Made by a program: the position numbers and the translations under genes
In this document: in pieces, positions 35,288 through 44,060 of the stretch
How positions within the stretch are numbered: position 1 is the first letter of the stretch
Layout of the letters: every line of letters starts with the position of its first letter
The notes under the pieces: generated by a model
What the model was told of the DNA's origin: nothing
The model's database searches: none
The model's input: the letters and a program-made list of their open reading frames with translations, nothing else
NCBI GenBank assembly: GCA_036644995.1
Contig: JAVXOZ010000003.1
Coordinates: forward strand, 62,001 to 126,000
DNA from: Cryptoclostridium sp036644995
GTDB lineage: Bacteria > Bacillota > Dehalobacteriia > UBA7702
Direction of reading: 5' to 3'
Length of the DNA: 64,000 nucleotides

Positions 35288-35360
35288 AAAATTATCCTCG
35301 TGATAAATATGGGGTTTGTGTGAAACTGTTTATAAAAACTTAGGTAAAAAGTTTAATATT

Positions 35361-35843
35361 TCACAGCTTGTGATATTTTTCTTTGATTTTTTGGTCTACC
35401 AAATCAGGTACCATGCCTGAAATATTGCCCCCTAATTTTGCTACATCTTTAATAATGGAGGAGCTGATAAAGGAATATTTTTGCCCTGTCATTAGAAAAA
35501 CCGTTTCCACATCGGGGTTTAGGTTTTTGTTCATCAAAGCCAGCTGCATTTCATATTCAAAATCTGAAACTGCCCTTAATCCCCGTATAACGGCGTTTGC
35601 CTTTTTATCTCGACAATAATTCATTAGTAAACCGGTGAAGCATTCCACTTCCACTTGGGGCATATCTTTAATTACATCTTTAATTATTTCCAATCTTTCC
35701 TCGGTGGTAAATAGCACATTTTTGTAATTATCCTCTGCAATGCCTATGATTATTTTGTCAAAAAGATTAGTGGCTCTTTTAATAACGTCAATGTGTCCTT
35801 TGGTAATGGGGTCAAATGTTCCGGGATAAATACAAATGCTCAT
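35361..35843 (-). CDS. coaD: Phosphopantetheine adenylyltransferase
   Basis: A 160-residue nucleotidyltransferase catalysing the fourth step of coenzyme A synthesis. YPGTFDPITKGHIDVI holds the T/HxGH-type nucleotide motif, and SFISSSIIKDVA is the C-terminal ISSTxxR-like signature. It starts 10 bp after the dnaE stop, so it may be read from the dnaE transcript, and pyk follows. Confidence 0.96.
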   Translation of the reverse strand: MSICIYPGTFDPITKGHIDVIKRATNLFDKIIIGIAEDNYKNVLFTTEERLEIIKDVIKDMPQVEVECFTGLLMNYCRDKKANAVIRGLRAVSDFEYEMQLALMNKNLNPDVETVFLMTGQKYSFISSSIIKDVAKLGGNISGMVPDLVDQKIKEKYHKL

Positions 35844-35853
35844 GATTTTTTCC

Positions 35854-38800
35854 TCAATTCTCCAATATTTTTACAAACACGTTTTCTTTTCCCAATAATT
35901 GCTCCATTTTTACTATCATTTCATCTTCAGCGGATACGGTAAAGCCAAAGCGTTTTGCTTTGCCATTGGCTTTGTTGTAACCAAAAGCCGCATGGGGGCC
36001 GGGATAACGAGCCAGTATTTTTCTGATTGCCAGTTCTTCATCTTTGCTGTTTTTGCCGGGTAAAAGATTTAGGTACAGGCGTTTTACAATTTGTTTTTCT
36101 TGGTGCAATTCCTCATGTACCGTGGGGATAAAATCTATGTTTTCTTTGGTTGGCATATTTTCTTCATAATTTAAAATATCTTCGGGGCATTCCAAAACAT
36201 TTAAACCTTTTTCATAGGGATTAACATCTTCATTGGAGCATATATTTATTGTGCCGCTATTGGAAAGTACCCCAATATTTCTGGACATTTTAATGGGCAA
36301 AACATCATTGGCATTAAAGTTTATTTTGCCATCGTCATTGCGTACAGTGCCACGCATACAGATAATAGCATCTTCATTCAAGTAATTACGCACGGATTCA
36401 AAACTACGGGCAAAAACAAAACAGTGCACCTTACCTGTTAAATCTTCAAAGTCAAATTGACCGAAGCGTTGACCGCTTTTATTGCTTTTTATCTTTAGGT
36501 GGGTGAGCATACCTGCTATGTATGTTTCTTTTTTATCGGGAAATGATGCTAATTCTCTGATATTGGTAAATTGGTAATCTCGCCAATATCCGGTATAGCC
36601 ATCGAGAATATGCCCTGTTAAAAACAAACCCAGCATATTTTTTTCCATTTTTAGCATATCTTCTTTGGATAGGGGAGGTAGTTTTGCTACTTCGGGGAAT
36701 TGTTCATCTTCTTTTTCTTCTTCCAAGCCAAATTCAAAAAGGCTCATCAGCCCTGCGGCATCATCCTTTCTGGATTTTTCCGCTAAGGACATACATTTTT
36801 CTGTAATTGCCAATAGCTGGCCACGGTGCATACCCATATTGTCAAATGCTCCACATTGAATTAAACTTTCCAGCATACGGCTGTTTACCGATACTCTTTT
36901 GCAAAAGTCCAATAGCGAGGTAAAATCTCCGTTGGCTTCTCTTTCTGCCACAATTACTTCGGATGGTTTTTGTCCTACATTTTTAATGGCGGCAAAACCA
37001 AAGCGAATGCTGCCATTTACCGCAGTAAAGTTCATTCTGCTTTCGTTGATATGGGGTGGTAAAACCTTCATTCCCATGCGGCGGCATTCATCGATATAAT
37101 CTGCAAGTTTATCGGTTTTATCCATTAAGCTGGTGAGTAAAGCAGCGGAGTATTCCGTGGGATAATTTGCCTTTAAATAGGCGGTTTGATAGGCTACCAC
37201 CGCATAGGCAACGGAGTGGCTTTTATTAAATCCGTATTCGGCAAATTTTTCCATTTGGTCAAATATCTTCGTGGCTATGGCGGCTTTTACCCCGTTTGCT
37301 TGGGCACCTTCCACAAAGGTTTTGCGGTAACCTGCAATGATATCTATTTTCTTTTTGCCCATGGCTTTACGCAAATAGTCCGCTTGTGCCATGGTAAAAC
37401 CTGCCATTTGTTGGGCAATAAGCATAACCTGCTCCTGATAAAGAATAACTCCATATGTTTCTTTGAGCAGGGGTTCTAATATTGGGTGATCGTAAGAAAT
37501 GGCCATTCTGCCATGTTTTCTTTCGGTAAATTCCTTAACCATGCCACTGCCTATGGGACCCGGGCGATAAAGGGCAACCAATGCGGTAATTTCCGCAATG
37601 TTTTCAGGTTGCAGATTGCGCATTACCTGCTGCATACCTTCGCTTTCCATCTGGAATACGCCGTTGCCTTCACCTCGGCTCAGCATAGCATAGGTTTTTT
37701 TATCATCTAATGGTATAGTGTTAATATCTAAATCTATATCTTGGCTTGCTTTTATATTTTGCAGTGCATCACGGATTACCGTTAGGTTTCTCAATCCCAA
37801 AAGGTCCATTTTCAGCAGACCCATTTCTTCAACGGTATCTTTGGCGTACTGAGTTGCCAATTCTGCCAAAGCATCGCCATCTGCCTTTATTACGGGTAAA
37901 TAATTGGATATGGTATCCGGTGCAATAACCAGTGCCGCAGCGTGTAAACCGTGGTGTCGTGGCATACCTTCTAATTTTAAGGCACAGTCGATAAGCCTTT
38001 TTACAGGTGGTTCGTTATCGTACATATTTTTTAAATCGGAATTTTCTGCCAATGCCTTGGTTATGGTCATCCCTAAATCATCTGGAATTTGTTTTGCCAC
38101 TCTTTCCACATCTTTATAGGGCATATCAAAGGCACGTCCCACATCTTTAACGGCTAATTTTGCTTTCATTGTGCCAAAAGTGATTATTTGGGCAACTCTG
38201 TCGTTGCCATATTTTTGGGCTAAATATTTAAAAACCTCACCTCGGCGTTCAATGCAAAAATCCGTGTCTATATCAGGCATAGATACACGGTCGGGGTTTA
38301 AAAATCTTTCAAACAGTAAATTATATTTTAAGGGGTCTATATCGGTTATGCCCAAAGCATAAGCAACAATGCTCCCTGCGGCAGAACCACGGCCGGGACC
38401 CACCATGATATTATTATCTTTGGCAAAATTAATCATATCCCAAACAATTAAAAAATAACTGGGAAAATCCATTTTAATAATAACATCCAGCTCATATTCC
38501 AAGCGCTCTGTTATTTCCGGGGTTATTTCGCTGTAACGCTTTTCAATGCCTTTATTACACAGCATTTTTAAGTAGCTGATGGCATCATAGCCTTGGGGCA
38601 CAGGAAAATCAGGGAGGTAGTAGGGTGGTGCAAAGTGAAATTCCACCTCGCATTTATCCGCTATTAATTGGGTGTTTTCAATGGCTTCGGGATAATCTCT
38701 GAAAACTTCTTCCATTTCTTCCCCGGTTTTAAAGTAAAACTGGTCTGTGGAAAAACGCATTCTGTTTTCTTCATCCACGGTTTTTCCTGTTTGAATACAA

Positions 38801-39489
38801 AGGAGCACATCGTGGTAGGCTGCATCTTCTTGGTCTATAAAGTGCACATCGTTTGTGGCTACCAAAGGTATATTAAGTTCTTTGGATAGTGCGGCAATTT
38901 CTCTGTTTAAGCCTTTTTCCACAGGTATGCCTTGGTCTTGAATTTCCAAATAGTAATTACCTTCACCAAAAATATCCAAATAATCCAAAGCTATGGCTTT
39001 GGCTTTTTCAAAATCGCCATCTAACATACCGCTATCGGGATTGGGGCATAAGGCTTTGGGTATTTCCCCTGCCAAACAAGCAGAAAGGCAAATTAACCCT
39101 TCACTATATTCTCTGAGCAGTTCTTTATCCACCCTTGGTTTATAATAAAAGCCCTCATGGGAAGCCTTTGAAACAATGGTGCAAAGGTTTTTATAGCCTG
39201 TTTCATTTTTTGCCAACAGAATTAAGTGGTATCTGTTTTTATCTTTAACCGGGTCTTTATCAAAACGTGACCGCATAGCCACATAAACTTCGCAGCCTAA
39301 AATTGGTTTAATACCTTGTTTTTTGCATTCTTTGTAAAAGTCAACCACGCCGTACATAACTCCGTGGTCTGTAATGGCGCAGGCAGACATACCTGATGCC
39401 TTGGCTTTGGCAACCATATTTTTAATACGGGCAAAACCGTCTAATAAGCTATATTCACTGTGATTGTGTAAATGTACAAAATTACTCAT
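35854..39489 (-). CDS. dnaE: DNA polymerase III alpha subunit DnaE
   Basis: A 1211-residue C-family replicative polymerase. ATG 39489 is preferred over an upstream in-frame TTG (39507), whose codons overlap the GGAGG ribosome site. MSNFVHLHNHSEYSLLDG is the PHP domain start; VGPGRGSAAGSIVAYALGI and SMPDIDTDFCIERR give the palm with catalytic Asp residues; NKSHSVAYAVVAYQTAYLK is the fingers/helix-hairpin region; GQRFGQFDFEDLTGKVHCFV is the OB fold. Low-GC Gram-positives normally also have PolC, not in this window. It points away from folD. Confidence 0.96.
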   Translation of the reverse strand: MSNFVHLHNHSEYSLLDGFARIKNMVAKAKASGMSACAITDHGVMYGVVDFYKECKKQGIKPILGCEVYVAMRSRFDKDPVKDKNRYHLILLAKNETGYKNLCTIVSKASHEGFYYKPRVDKELLREYSEGLICLSACLAGEIPKALCPNPDSGMLDGDFEKAKAIALDYLDIFGEGNYYLEIQDQGIPVEKGLNREIAALSKELNIPLVATNDVHFIDQEDAAYHDVLLCIQTGKTVDEENRMRFSTDQFYFKTGEEMEEVFRDYPEAIENTQLIADKCEVEFHFAPPYYLPDFPVPQGYDAISYLKMLCNKGIEKRYSEITPEITERLEYELDVIIKMDFPSYFLIVWDMINFAKDNNIMVGPGRGSAAGSIVAYALGITDIDPLKYNLLFERFLNPDRVSMPDIDTDFCIERRGEVFKYLAQKYGNDRVAQIITFGTMKAKLAVKDVGRAFDMPYKDVERVAKQIPDDLGMTITKALAENSDLKNMYDNEPPVKRLIDCALKLEGMPRHHGLHAAALVIAPDTISNYLPVIKADGDALAELATQYAKDTVEEMGLLKMDLLGLRNLTVIRDALQNIKASQDIDLDINTIPLDDKKTYAMLSRGEGNGVFQMESEGMQQVMRNLQPENIAEITALVALYRPGPIGSGMVKEFTERKHGRMAISYDHPILEPLLKETYGVILYQEQVMLIAQQMAGFTMAQADYLRKAMGKKKIDIIAGYRKTFVEGAQANGVKAAIATKIFDQMEKFAEYGFNKSHSVAYAVVAYQTAYLKANYPTEYSAALLTSLMDKTDKLADYIDECRRMGMKVLPPHINESRMNFTAVNGSIRFGFAAIKNVGQKPSEVIVAEREANGDFTSLLDFCKRVSVNSRMLESLIQCGAFDNMGMHRGQLLAITEKCMSLAEKSRKDDAAGLMSLFEFGLEEEKEDEQFPEVAKLPPLSKEDMLKMEKNMLGLFLTGHILDGYTGYWRDYQFTNIRELASFPDKKETYIAGMLTHLKIKSNKSGQRFGQFDFEDLTGKVHCFVFARSFESVRNYLNEDAIICMRGTVRNDDGKINFNANDVLPIKMSRNIGVLSNSGTINICSNEDVNPYEKGLNVLECPEDILNYEENMPTKENIDFIPTVHEELHQEKQIVKRLYLNLLPGKNSKDEELAIRKILARYPGPHAAFGYNKANGKAKRFGFTVSAEDEMIVKMEQLLGKENVFVKILEN

Positions 39490-39752
39490 AGGGTAATAAT
39501 CCTCCAAGTTATATATTACAATATATTTGTATATTTTTCTACAATAAATTCAATAAATATCTTGTCCAAACTAAAAAAGATGTTATGTTATTTCCATGTT
39601 TTATTATAGCGGTGGTAAAAAAGTGCTTTTTTATCAAGGTAAATTAATAAAATATGGCTAAAAAGGGGGATTTTCCATTCCGATGTAGAACTTTAATTAG
39701 GTTAGGCTATATTTTTTATAGGTTTGATTATTATAAAAGACGGAGTAGTATT

Positions 39753-40613
39753 ATGGCAAATATTTTATTGGGCAAACCGGTTGTGGAGTCTATGTTTTTA
39801 AAATTGGCTCAACGGTGTGAAGATTTAAAAAATAATGGTGGTGAAAATCCTCCCAAATTGGGAATGATAAGAGTGGGAAATAAAAGTGATGACCTATATT
39901 ACGAAAAAACCATCAAAAAATTTGCCGCAGATGTTGGTGTGGAGTGTGAGGTATTTATTTTTCCTTGGGATATAACCAAAGATGAATTATTATTAAGCAT
40001 AAAATCCATTGGTGAACGTGGGGATATCCACGGCATACTGCCATTTTTACCCTTTCCGTTGCCTGATTATAAATCATGGGAAGCTGAAATAAAAGAATCT
40101 ATCCCCATGGGAAAAGATGTGGATTGTCTTTCTCCTCAGAGTGTGGCTGCACTATATGTTGGGGAAAATAGTGTTTTTGCCCCTTCTATGCCCCAAGCTG
40201 TTATGGAAGTTTTAAAGTTTTATGATATTGCACTCAGTGGTAAATCCGTGGTAATTGTGGGACGTTCGCTATTGGTGGGCAAACCCTTAACCTTTTTAAT
40301 GCTTAATGAAAATGCCACAGTAACTGTGTGTCACTCTAAAACTGAAAATATGCCTCGGGTGGTACAGGGTGCGGATATAGTAATTGCTTCATTAAATATG
40401 CCAAATTTTTTAACCGCTGAATATTTTTGTGAAAATCAAATAGTAATAGATGTAGGTATAAATAAAACAGAAGAAGGTTTTTGTGGTGATGTGGATTGTG
40501 CCGCAGTTAAAAAAATTGTGGGTGCTATTTCCCCTGTTCCCGGCGGAATAGGTAATGTTACCACCGCTGTTTTACTGCAAAATGTATTAACCGCATACGA
40601 AAAAAACCTGTAA
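39753..40613 (+). CDS. folD: FolD-type methylenetetrahydrofolate dehydrogenase/cyclohydrolase
   Basis: A 286-residue one-carbon enzyme. ATG 39753 has CGGAG 7 bp upstream. SDDLYYEKTIKKF (the Tyr/Lys catalytic region), VIVGRSLLVGKPLTFLMLNENATVTVCHS (NADP site) and ISPVPGGIGNVTTAVLLQN are clear. The usual PCTPxG loop reads PSMPQAV and the Tyr-Lys spacing is longer than in E. coli; this resembles the YExxxxK/PQAVMEVL subfamily common in clostridia, with two further changes (Cys to Ser, Thr to Met). Activity is probable but not certain. Confidence 0.88.
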   Translation: MANILLGKPVVESMFLKLAQRCEDLKNNGGENPPKLGMIRVGNKSDDLYYEKTIKKFAADVGVECEVFIFPWDITKDELLLSIKSIGERGDIHGILPFLPFPLPDYKSWEAEIKESIPMGKDVDCLSPQSVAALYVGENSVFAPSMPQAVMEVLKFYDIALSGKSVVIVGRSLLVGKPLTFLMLNENATVTVCHSKTENMPRVVQGADIVIASLNMPNFLTAEYFCENQIVIDVGINKTEEGFCGDVDCAAVKKIVGAISPVPGGIGNVTTAVLLQNVLTAYEKNL

Positions 40614-40638
40614 AAATTTAGAAAAAGAGGCGTAATAA

Positions 40639-40989
40639 TTGGCTAAGTATAAATTAAAGCGACACTACGAACCAAAAAAAGATAGCCAAAACCGAGAAGA
40701 ATATATCTCGGAACGCCAATGGTGGGCAATAGAAAAAGTGGCTGCTTATTTAGAGCATTCACGCCTTAATGATTATATAGCCCTTATAGAAAAACCCGGT
40801 CGTTGGATCAGAATAAATTTAATGGGCGGCATTGCCCGTGGCATAGGTATTGCCATTGGTTTTACCCTATTAGGTGCCATTGGCATTATCCTTTTGCAGC
40901 AAGTGGTAACTTGGAATTTGCCCGGCATAAGTGATTTTATTGCCCAGATATTGGATATGGTGGAAAAAAGCCGTGGTTTAAAACCTTGA
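40639..40989 (+). CDS. Small membrane protein, DUF5665-like
   Basis: A 116-residue protein of unknown function. The N-terminal 50 residues are charged, followed by IEKPGRWIRINLMGGIARG and a single long hydrophobic helix (about residues 70-90). This pattern is the DUF5665 family, often found in clostridia next to lspA. Start is TTG behind AAAGAGG. It is 24 bp upstream of lspA and may share its transcript. Confidence 0.75.
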   Translation: MAKYKLKRHYEPKKDSQNREEYISERQWWAIEKVAAYLEHSRLNDYIALIEKPGRWIRINLMGGIARGIGIAIGFTLLGAIGIILLQQVVTWNLPGISDFIAQILDMVEKSRGLKP

Positions 40990-41013
40990 GATGGAGGCAT
41001 AAGAGGAATATAA

Positions 41014-41475
41014 ATGATATACATTTTAATGATAGTGGGAATTTTGTTTTTAGACCAATTAACCAAATGGCTGATTGTGGCTAATCTTGGTTTAGGGGAA
41101 TCCATTCCCTTAATTGGTTTTTTTAAATTAACATATGTACAAAATACAGGTGCGGCATTTAGCCTATTTAGTAATGGCACCCTGTTTTTGATAATTTTAA
41201 CTATGGTTTTTTTAGGTGTTATGGTTTACCTTTGGCATAAACCTTTTATGAAAACCTATAAATTTTCCGTGGCAATTATTATTGGTGGTGCTTTGGGCAA
41301 TTTTATAGACCGCATATTACATGGTTATGTGGTGGATTTTTTTAATTTTACTTATTTTCCTGTATTCAATATAGCCGATATTGCCTTATGTTGCGGTGTG
41401 GGTTTATTGGCATTACAGATAATTTTTGATAAAGAGGGGGAAACCAATGACAACAATGGAAAAAATAAAAATTGA
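41014..41475 (+). CDS. lspA: Lipoprotein signal peptidase (signal peptidase II)
   Basis: A 153-residue inner-membrane aspartyl protease that cuts prolipoprotein signal peptides. Four hydrophobic segments are seen. LDQLTKWLI, VQNTGAAFSLF, GGALGNFIDRILHGYVVDFF and FNIADIALCCG are the conserved boxes, with catalytic Asp residues in NFIDR and FNIAD. Start follows AAGAGGAATATAA. Its end overlaps rluD by 29 bp. Confidence 0.96.
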   Translation: MIYILMIVGILFLDQLTKWLIVANLGLGESIPLIGFFKLTYVQNTGAAFSLFSNGTLFLIILTMVFLGVMVYLWHKPFMKTYKFSVAIIIGGALGNFIDRILHGYVVDFFNFTYFPVFNIADIALCCGVGLLALQIIFDKEGETNDNNGKNKN

Positions 41476-42367
41476 AGATGAAAACAGCGGTCGTTTAGAT
41501 GTGTTTTTACGCAATAGATTTACGGATATCTCCAGAAGCCGCTTGGCATCTTTAATTAAAGAAGGCATTATTACCGTTAACGCAAAAAAAGTTAAACCCG
41601 GCTATGCCTTGGATATAGGGGATGAGATAGATGTTATTATCCCCGAGGATGAACCTTTAAATGTGGTTGCCAATGATATTCCTTTGGATATAGTATATGA
41701 GGATCACGATATTGTGGTGGTAAATAAACCCCGTGGCATGGTGGTTCACCCTGCACCGGGCAATGAAGATAATACTTTGGTTAATGCTCTTTTAGCCCAC
41801 TGTACTGATTTATCGGGTATTAATGGTGTTTTGCGTCCGGGAATTGTCCACCGTATAGATAAAGATACCTCAGGCTTATTATTGGTAGCAAAAAACGATA
41901 AAGCCCATGTAAATTTGGCAGCTCAATTAAAGGAGCACTCAATACATAGGGTTTACCAAGGCATTGTCATCGGTGAGGTGGCAGAACCCAAAGGCATTGT
42001 GGATTGCCCCATTGGGCGGCACCCTTCGGATAGAAAAAAATATGCGGTTACGGATAAAAATTCTAAAAATGCCGTTACCCATTACAGCGTTTTGGAACGC
42101 TTTCCCGGTTATACTTTAATAGAAGCTCAGTTGGAAACAGGACGCACCCACCAAATAAGAGTGCACATGAAATATGTGGGTTATACTCTTTTGGGCGACC
42201 CCCTTTATGGCAAAGGCGATAAAAACCCCTTCCATTTTCAAGGACAAGCATTACACGCCGCAGAACTTGGGTTTATCCACCCCACAAATAACCAATATAT
42301 GGAATTTAAAGTGCCTGTACCTGCCGATATGGAAAATGTTTTAAAAGAATTGCGAAAAAGCCATTGA
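41447..42367 (+). CDS. rluD: RluD-family 23S rRNA pseudouridine synthase
   Basis: A 306-residue RluA/RluD-type enzyme. ATG 41447 follows GAGGGGG; the frame is open upstream. Residues about 10-60 form an S4 RNA-binding domain (SRSRLASLIKEGIITVNAKK), and the catalytic Asp is in VHRIDKDTSGLLLVAK. ETGRTHQIRVHMKYVGYTLLGDPLYG is the C-terminal signature. The lspA-rluD-pyrR order is that of Bacillus subtilis (ylyB) and many clostridia. A 19-bp tandem duplication covers its stop codon. Confidence 0.94.
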   Translation: MTTMEKIKIEDENSGRLDVFLRNRFTDISRSRLASLIKEGIITVNAKKVKPGYALDIGDEIDVIIPEDEPLNVVANDIPLDIVYEDHDIVVVNKPRGMVVHPAPGNEDNTLVNALLAHCTDLSGINGVLRPGIVHRIDKDTSGLLLVAKNDKAHVNLAAQLKEHSIHRVYQGIVIGEVAEPKGIVDCPIGRHPSDRKKYAVTDKNSKNAVTHYSVLERFPGYTLIEAQLETGRTHQIRVHMKYVGYTLLGDPLYGKGDKNPFHFQGQALHAAELGFIHPTNNQYMEFKVPVPADMENVLKELRKSH

Positions 42368-42392
42368 AATATGAAAAAAGCCATTGAAATAT
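42354..42392 (+). repeat. Tandem duplication of the rluD end
   Basis: GAAAAAGCCATTGAAATAT (42354-42372) is followed directly by the same sequence with one extra A (42373-42392). The first copy holds the rluD stop TGA; the second supplies the -35 element of the pyr promoter. Confidence 0.9.
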
Positions 42393-42412
42393 CTAATAAC
42401 TTGTTATATAAT
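42384..42412 (+). promoter_or_regulatory. Promoter of the pyr operon
   Basis: TTGAAA at 42384-42389 and TATAAT at 42407-42412 are exactly 17 bp apart. Transcription would begin near 42419, just before the PyrR-binding leader. Confidence 0.85.
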
Positions 42413-42439
42413 AGACAAAACATATTGATTTTCCTTTAA

Positions 42440-42536
42440 AAGTGTCCCGTGAGGCACGAAGGTGTGTATGTGATTGGCTTTGCCATACATATGTGATTTT
42501 AACATGCCTTGTTCTTTACGGAATGGGGCATTTTTT
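42440..42536 (+). promoter_or_regulatory. PyrR-binding leader with attenuator terminator
   Basis: GTGTCCCGTGAGGCACGAAGG at 42442-42462 fits the PyrR binding loop (UCC..GnGAGGC...AAGG). Then GTATG/CATAC pairs around 42466-42490, and ATGCCTTGTTC (42504-42514) pairs with GAATGGGGCAT (42521-42531, with G-T pairs) followed by six T. With UMP bound, PyrR would stabilise the loop, block the antiterminator and let the hairpin stop transcription. Confidence 0.88.
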
Positions 42537-42559
42537 ATTGGAAACAGAAAGGCAAAAAA

Positions 42560-43114
42560 ATGACAAGAGAAAAACAAATAAAATCTGAAGTCATGACGGA
42601 AATTGATAACAACCGTGCATTGACCCGTATTGCCCATGAAATTTTGGAAAAAAACGACGGCAGTGAAAATTTGGTATTATTGGGCATTCGCACCCGTGGT
42701 GTTTATTTGGCAGAACGTTTAAGAAAAATTATCAGCGAATTTGAAAATCACGATGTAGAAATGGGAATATTGGATATTACCCTTTACCGTGATGATATTG
42801 CCGCCATGGGCGCAAACCCCATAGTTCGTGAAAGTCAAGTGCCCTTTGATTTAACAGGTAAAAAGGTTATTTTAATTGACGATGTATTATATACAGGTCG
42901 CACCATTAGAGCAGCGTTAGACGCAGTTTTCGATTTGGGGCGGCCTTCTTTTATACGCTTGGCTGTGCTCCTTGACCGAGGACACAGAGAATTACCCATT
43001 CGAGCGGATTATGTTGGTAAAAACATTCCCACTTCTCATAATGAAACCGTGGAAGTTCACTTAATGGAAAAAGACAATGAAGATAGTGTTCTTTTAGAAG
43101 AATATTTAGATTAA
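42560..43114 (+). CDS. pyrR: Pyrimidine operon attenuator / uracil phosphoribosyltransferase PyrR
   Basis: A 184-residue RNA-binding regulator. ATG 42560 is used: AGAAAGG lies upstream, and a longer frame from 42509 would include the terminator. The PRPP loop VILIDDVLYTGRTIRAALDA and LVLLGIRTRGVYLAERL are typical, and RPSFIRLAVLLDRGHRELPIR is the PyrR-specific stretch. It senses UMP and controls the leader just upstream. First gene of a seven-gene operon. Confidence 0.96.
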   Translation: MTREKQIKSEVMTEIDNNRALTRIAHEILEKNDGSENLVLLGIRTRGVYLAERLRKIISEFENHDVEMGILDITLYRDDIAAMGANPIVRESQVPFDLTGKKVILIDDVLYTGRTIRAALDAVFDLGRPSFIRLAVLLDRGHRELPIRADYVGKNIPTSHNETVEVHLMEKDNEDSVLLEEYLD

Positions 43115-43130
43115 TAGCAGGAGGTAGAAA

Positions 43131-44060
43131 ATGGCTTTACCAACCAAAGATTTAATAGACCTTGAGTATTTAACCCCTGAGGAAATTACGGAAATTTTGG
43201 ATACCGCCAAACCTATGAAAGATGTTTTAAACCGCAAAATTAAAACAGTTCCCGCTTTAAGAGGAAAAACCGTAGCTACCTTGTTTTATGAAAACAGCAC
43301 CAGAACCAGATTATCCTTTGAATTGGCAGCAAAGTATTTGAGCGCAGGCACTTGCAATATTTCCGCCTCTGCCTCCAGCGTTGCCAAAGGTGAAAGCTTG
43401 CAGGATACGGGTAAAACCTTGGATGCCATGGGCACAGATATAATTATCCTGCGTCATAATATGTCAGGTGCACCCAAGCTCTTGGGTGAAGGAGTAAAAG
43501 CCAGAGTTATCAATGCAGGGGACGGCACCCATGCCCATCCCACCCAAGCTCTTTTGGATATGTTCACCATCAGAGAGCGAAAAGGCGAAATAAAAGGACA
43601 AACCGTTACCATACTTGGGGATATACTCCACAGCCGTGTGGCACGTTCCAATATTTGGGGTTTAACCAAGCTTGGTGCCCATGTTCGTGTTTGCGGACCC
43701 CCCACCTTAATACCTAAGGATATTGAAAATATGGGTGTTAAAGTTTATTATGATATAGAGGAAGCCTTGGAAGGCTCCGATGTTATCAATGTTTTGCGTA
43801 TCCAACTGGAACGCCAGCAAAAAGGTCTTTTCCCTTCCATTGAGGAATATGCCAAATGCTATGCCATGACCGAAGAAAGATTAAAAAAAGCCAAAAGCGA
43901 CCTTTTGGTGCTGCACCCGGGACCAATGAACAGAACCATCGAGATTCCCACCGCAGTGGCGGATTCTCCCCAGTGCTCCGTGGAGGAACAGGTAACCAAC
44001 GGTGTAGCTTGCCGCATGGCATTGCTTTATCTCATGTCCGGAGGTGGCGAAGATGAGTAA
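43131..44060 (+). CDS. pyrB: Aspartate carbamoyltransferase catalytic subunit
   Basis: A 309-residue enzyme joining carbamoyl phosphate and aspartate in UMP synthesis. LFYENSTRTRLSFELAAKYL is the carbamoyl-phosphate site; ASSVAKGESLQDT and HPTQALLDMFTIRE are further active-site loops; VLHPGPMNR is near the C-terminus. No regulatory pyrI gene is present, so it is the Bacillus-type unregulated trimer. GCAGGAGG precedes the ATG and the end overlaps pyrC by 8 bp. Confidence 0.97.
   Translation: MALPTKDLIDLEYLTPEEITEILDTAKPMKDVLNRKIKTVPALRGKTVATLFYENSTRTRLSFELAAKYLSAGTCNISASASSVAKGESLQDTGKTLDAMGTDIIILRHNMSGAPKLLGEGVKARVINAGDGTHAHPTQALLDMFTIRERKGEIKGQTVTILGDILHSRVARSNIWGLTKLGAHVRVCGPPTLIPKDIENMGVKVYYDIEEALEGSDVINVLRIQLERQQKGLFPSIEEYAKCYAMTEERLKKAKSDLLVLHPGPMNRTIEIPTAVADSPQCSVEEQVTNGVACRMALLYLMSGGGEDE

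Noticed and set aside
37186..37479. Several + strand open frames inside dnaE, pyk and other - strand genes
   Set aside because: They are shadows of well-conserved genes on the opposite strand, without ribosome sites or recognisable products.
39753..40613. FolD that has lost catalytic residues
   Set aside because: The altered Tyr-Lys spacing and PQAVMEVL loop fit a known divergent clostridial subfamily; only two loop residues are unusual, which is not enough to claim loss of function.
42509..42559. Upstream in-frame start of pyrR
   Set aside because: It would place the start inside the attenuator hairpin; the ATG at 42560 has a ribosome site after the T run.
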